Assembly (NCBI RefSeq): GCF_000247815.1
Contig: NC_021685.1
Coordinates: 14,063,915-14,127,914 of the forward strand
Reading direction: 5' to 3'
From: Ficedula albicollis
Taxonomy: Eukaryota; Chordata; Aves; Passeriformes; Muscicapidae
DNA: 64,000 bases
Part shown: positions 62,781 to 64,000 of the stretch, in pieces
How the letters are laid out: each line of letters starts with the position of its first letter
How positions within the stretch are numbered: the stretch's first letter is position 1
The notes under the pieces: model-generated
What the model was told of the DNA's origin: nothing
Database searches by the model: none
Seen by the model: only the letters and a program-made list of their open reading frames with translations
Position numbers and translations under genes: made by a program

Positions 62781-64000
62781 CAAAATGAAGAGAAATTAAA
62801 AGAAAATCAAAATCTAGATTGAAGTAGAAAGAAGGTGGGAATTATCTTCAGCATAAGACAAAAATGCCTCTCAACAAAGAGGAATTTGCACTATAATTTT
62901 GCAGTTAGATTCCATTGTCTGAATTGGCTTCTAATGGAGAAAAAGAAAAATCAGGCCACATTAAAAAAAACCCAGCTTGTTTTTAACAACAAACCAAGGT
63001 TCCAATCAGTAATATAAGCAATCAGCAGTTAAAATATCCTTAATAATAGGATAGTGGCAACAGAATAATAGTAGGGAAAATAACTATTCAAATTACTCTG
63101 CTCAACTGACATTTAATAAATTCATATTTAAAAAATGACATTTAGAGAACTAGATGATAATGCAAATGAGGGATATATTTATGAAGGGGTGAAAAAACAG
63201 CTTCTAGTCTCAAGTATAAGAATATCCTAGTTTATGGTACCTGGCAAAAAATATCAGAACTTGCTGATGGATAGTGATTTGGTGCAATTATACATTATTC
63301 TGAGCTAAATGCCATGTATTCTCCATCCGCCCTTACTGTCATGGCAGAAATAACTTTCTGGCACTGGCTCATTCTTGTTTATCCGTGTCACTCTCTCGAC
63401 ATGACGTGGTTTTTTTCTGAACACAAAAGAGCCCAATAGGCCAAAAGGAACTGCTGTAATTTATGTGCCTCAACACTGCACTGTGCCAAACAGGAGTTTG
63501 GCTACTAACTATCCAATCATAATTCAGAATATGGATGTTTCAGTCCTTTTATGAATATATATTTTACATTTCCTGCCTCACAGTTTCCACTATAACAAAG
63601 ATACTACATTTCTTTAAGAGCATTTGCATTGTCTGACACAGTCCTCTCAGATTTAGCAGAGGCTTTTTGCATTCCCTTTTGCTCATCCACAAAAAAACCA
63701 GGAGGAACATTTCCAGGAACACAGTAAAAGTTACTTAGTAGTATTCAAAATGCAGCACAGTGGTGGTACTGCCCTCGATCCACTCACCTGTCTTGGAGGG
63801 AGGAATCCAAAGAATTCCCTCGAGCCAGGTCATGATTTTGTTTCCCATCACATTTTTCCAATGAGTATTTAAAAAAACCGCAACCCAACCCAAAAGTTTG
63901 ACACTCACTTGCATTTCATGGTTACTGACAACAATTTTGTACTCCCAGCACTTCATTGCTAAAAGGGACTACACAGTTTTTAACCTGATCCAAAACTCCA

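Larger units (their letters stand above)
56378..64000. other. Gene-free AT-rich DNA
   Basis: No gene is recognised. A (TA)n microsatellite lies at 56905-56931 and a 15-bp exact tandem duplication of TAGTACCACCTTTCT at 56962-56991. A motif-rich block at 62560-62780 is listed separately. The remaining short frames have no domains. Confidence 0.5.

Overview
The window looks like AT-rich, gene-poor nuclear DNA from a bird, most likely a passerine. The evidence is its repeats: two CR1 non-LTR retrotransposon fragments (about 10.37-10.63 kb, and 44.98-45.82 kb on the minus strand), and a short element at 31.66-31.80 kb in which a decayed tRNA-Ile-like head is joined to a CR1-type tail. That layout matches the passerine SINE family TguSINE1. 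I found no bacterial-style genes, operons, ribosomal RNA, functional tRNA or CRISPR array. I also found no open reading frame I can defend as a cellular protein-coding gene or exon. The open frames present are short, lack recognisable domains, and mostly fit chance, repeats or antisense of repeats. The window is probably intergenic or sits inside a very long intron; the sequence alone does not say which.

Layout: 0-4.2 kb is plain AT-rich DNA. At 4.22-4.73 kb is a candidate solo LTR with a tandem array of inverted CCAAT boxes, a TATA-like box and a polyadenylation signal. At 10.4 kb is an old CR1 tail. At 12.56-13.22 kb is a recent A-B-B'-A-B tandem duplication. At 20.25-20.39 kb is a 72-bp tandem duplication, and at 28.46 kb a perfect 18-bp-stem hairpin. 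The SINE lies at 31.7 kb, a 47-bp tandem duplication at 34.0 kb and a 51-bp one at 39.14 kb. Just after that, 39.3-39.5 kb holds a broken minus-strand frame that may be a retroelement gag remnant. The CR1 with reverse-transcriptase C-terminal remnants is at 45 kb. At 46.97 kb a single undetermined base sits between two identical 38-bp copies, which looks like an assembly join. At 50.42-50.65 kb is an uninterrupted run of 235 C flanked by the same 8-mer on both sides. A 69-bp tandem duplication is at 51.0 kb. A GC-richer insertion at about 55.56-56.38 kb has repeated TGACATCAC (CRE-like) motifs followed by LTR-type promoter and poly(A) signals. The last 7.6 kb is plain DNA except for a homeobox-, POU- and E-box-motif-rich block near 62.6-62.75 kb that resembles a conserved non-coding element.

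No genes here can be said to work together. The biological content is repeat history (CR1 and its SINE parasite, ERV-type LTRs), repeated short tandem duplication, and some non-coding blocks that may be regulatory. I did not find a convincing undescribed system. The strongest items for a second look are the poly-C tract, the N-joined duplication, the A-B-B'-A-B array and the two LTR-like elements with clustered transcription-factor motifs.
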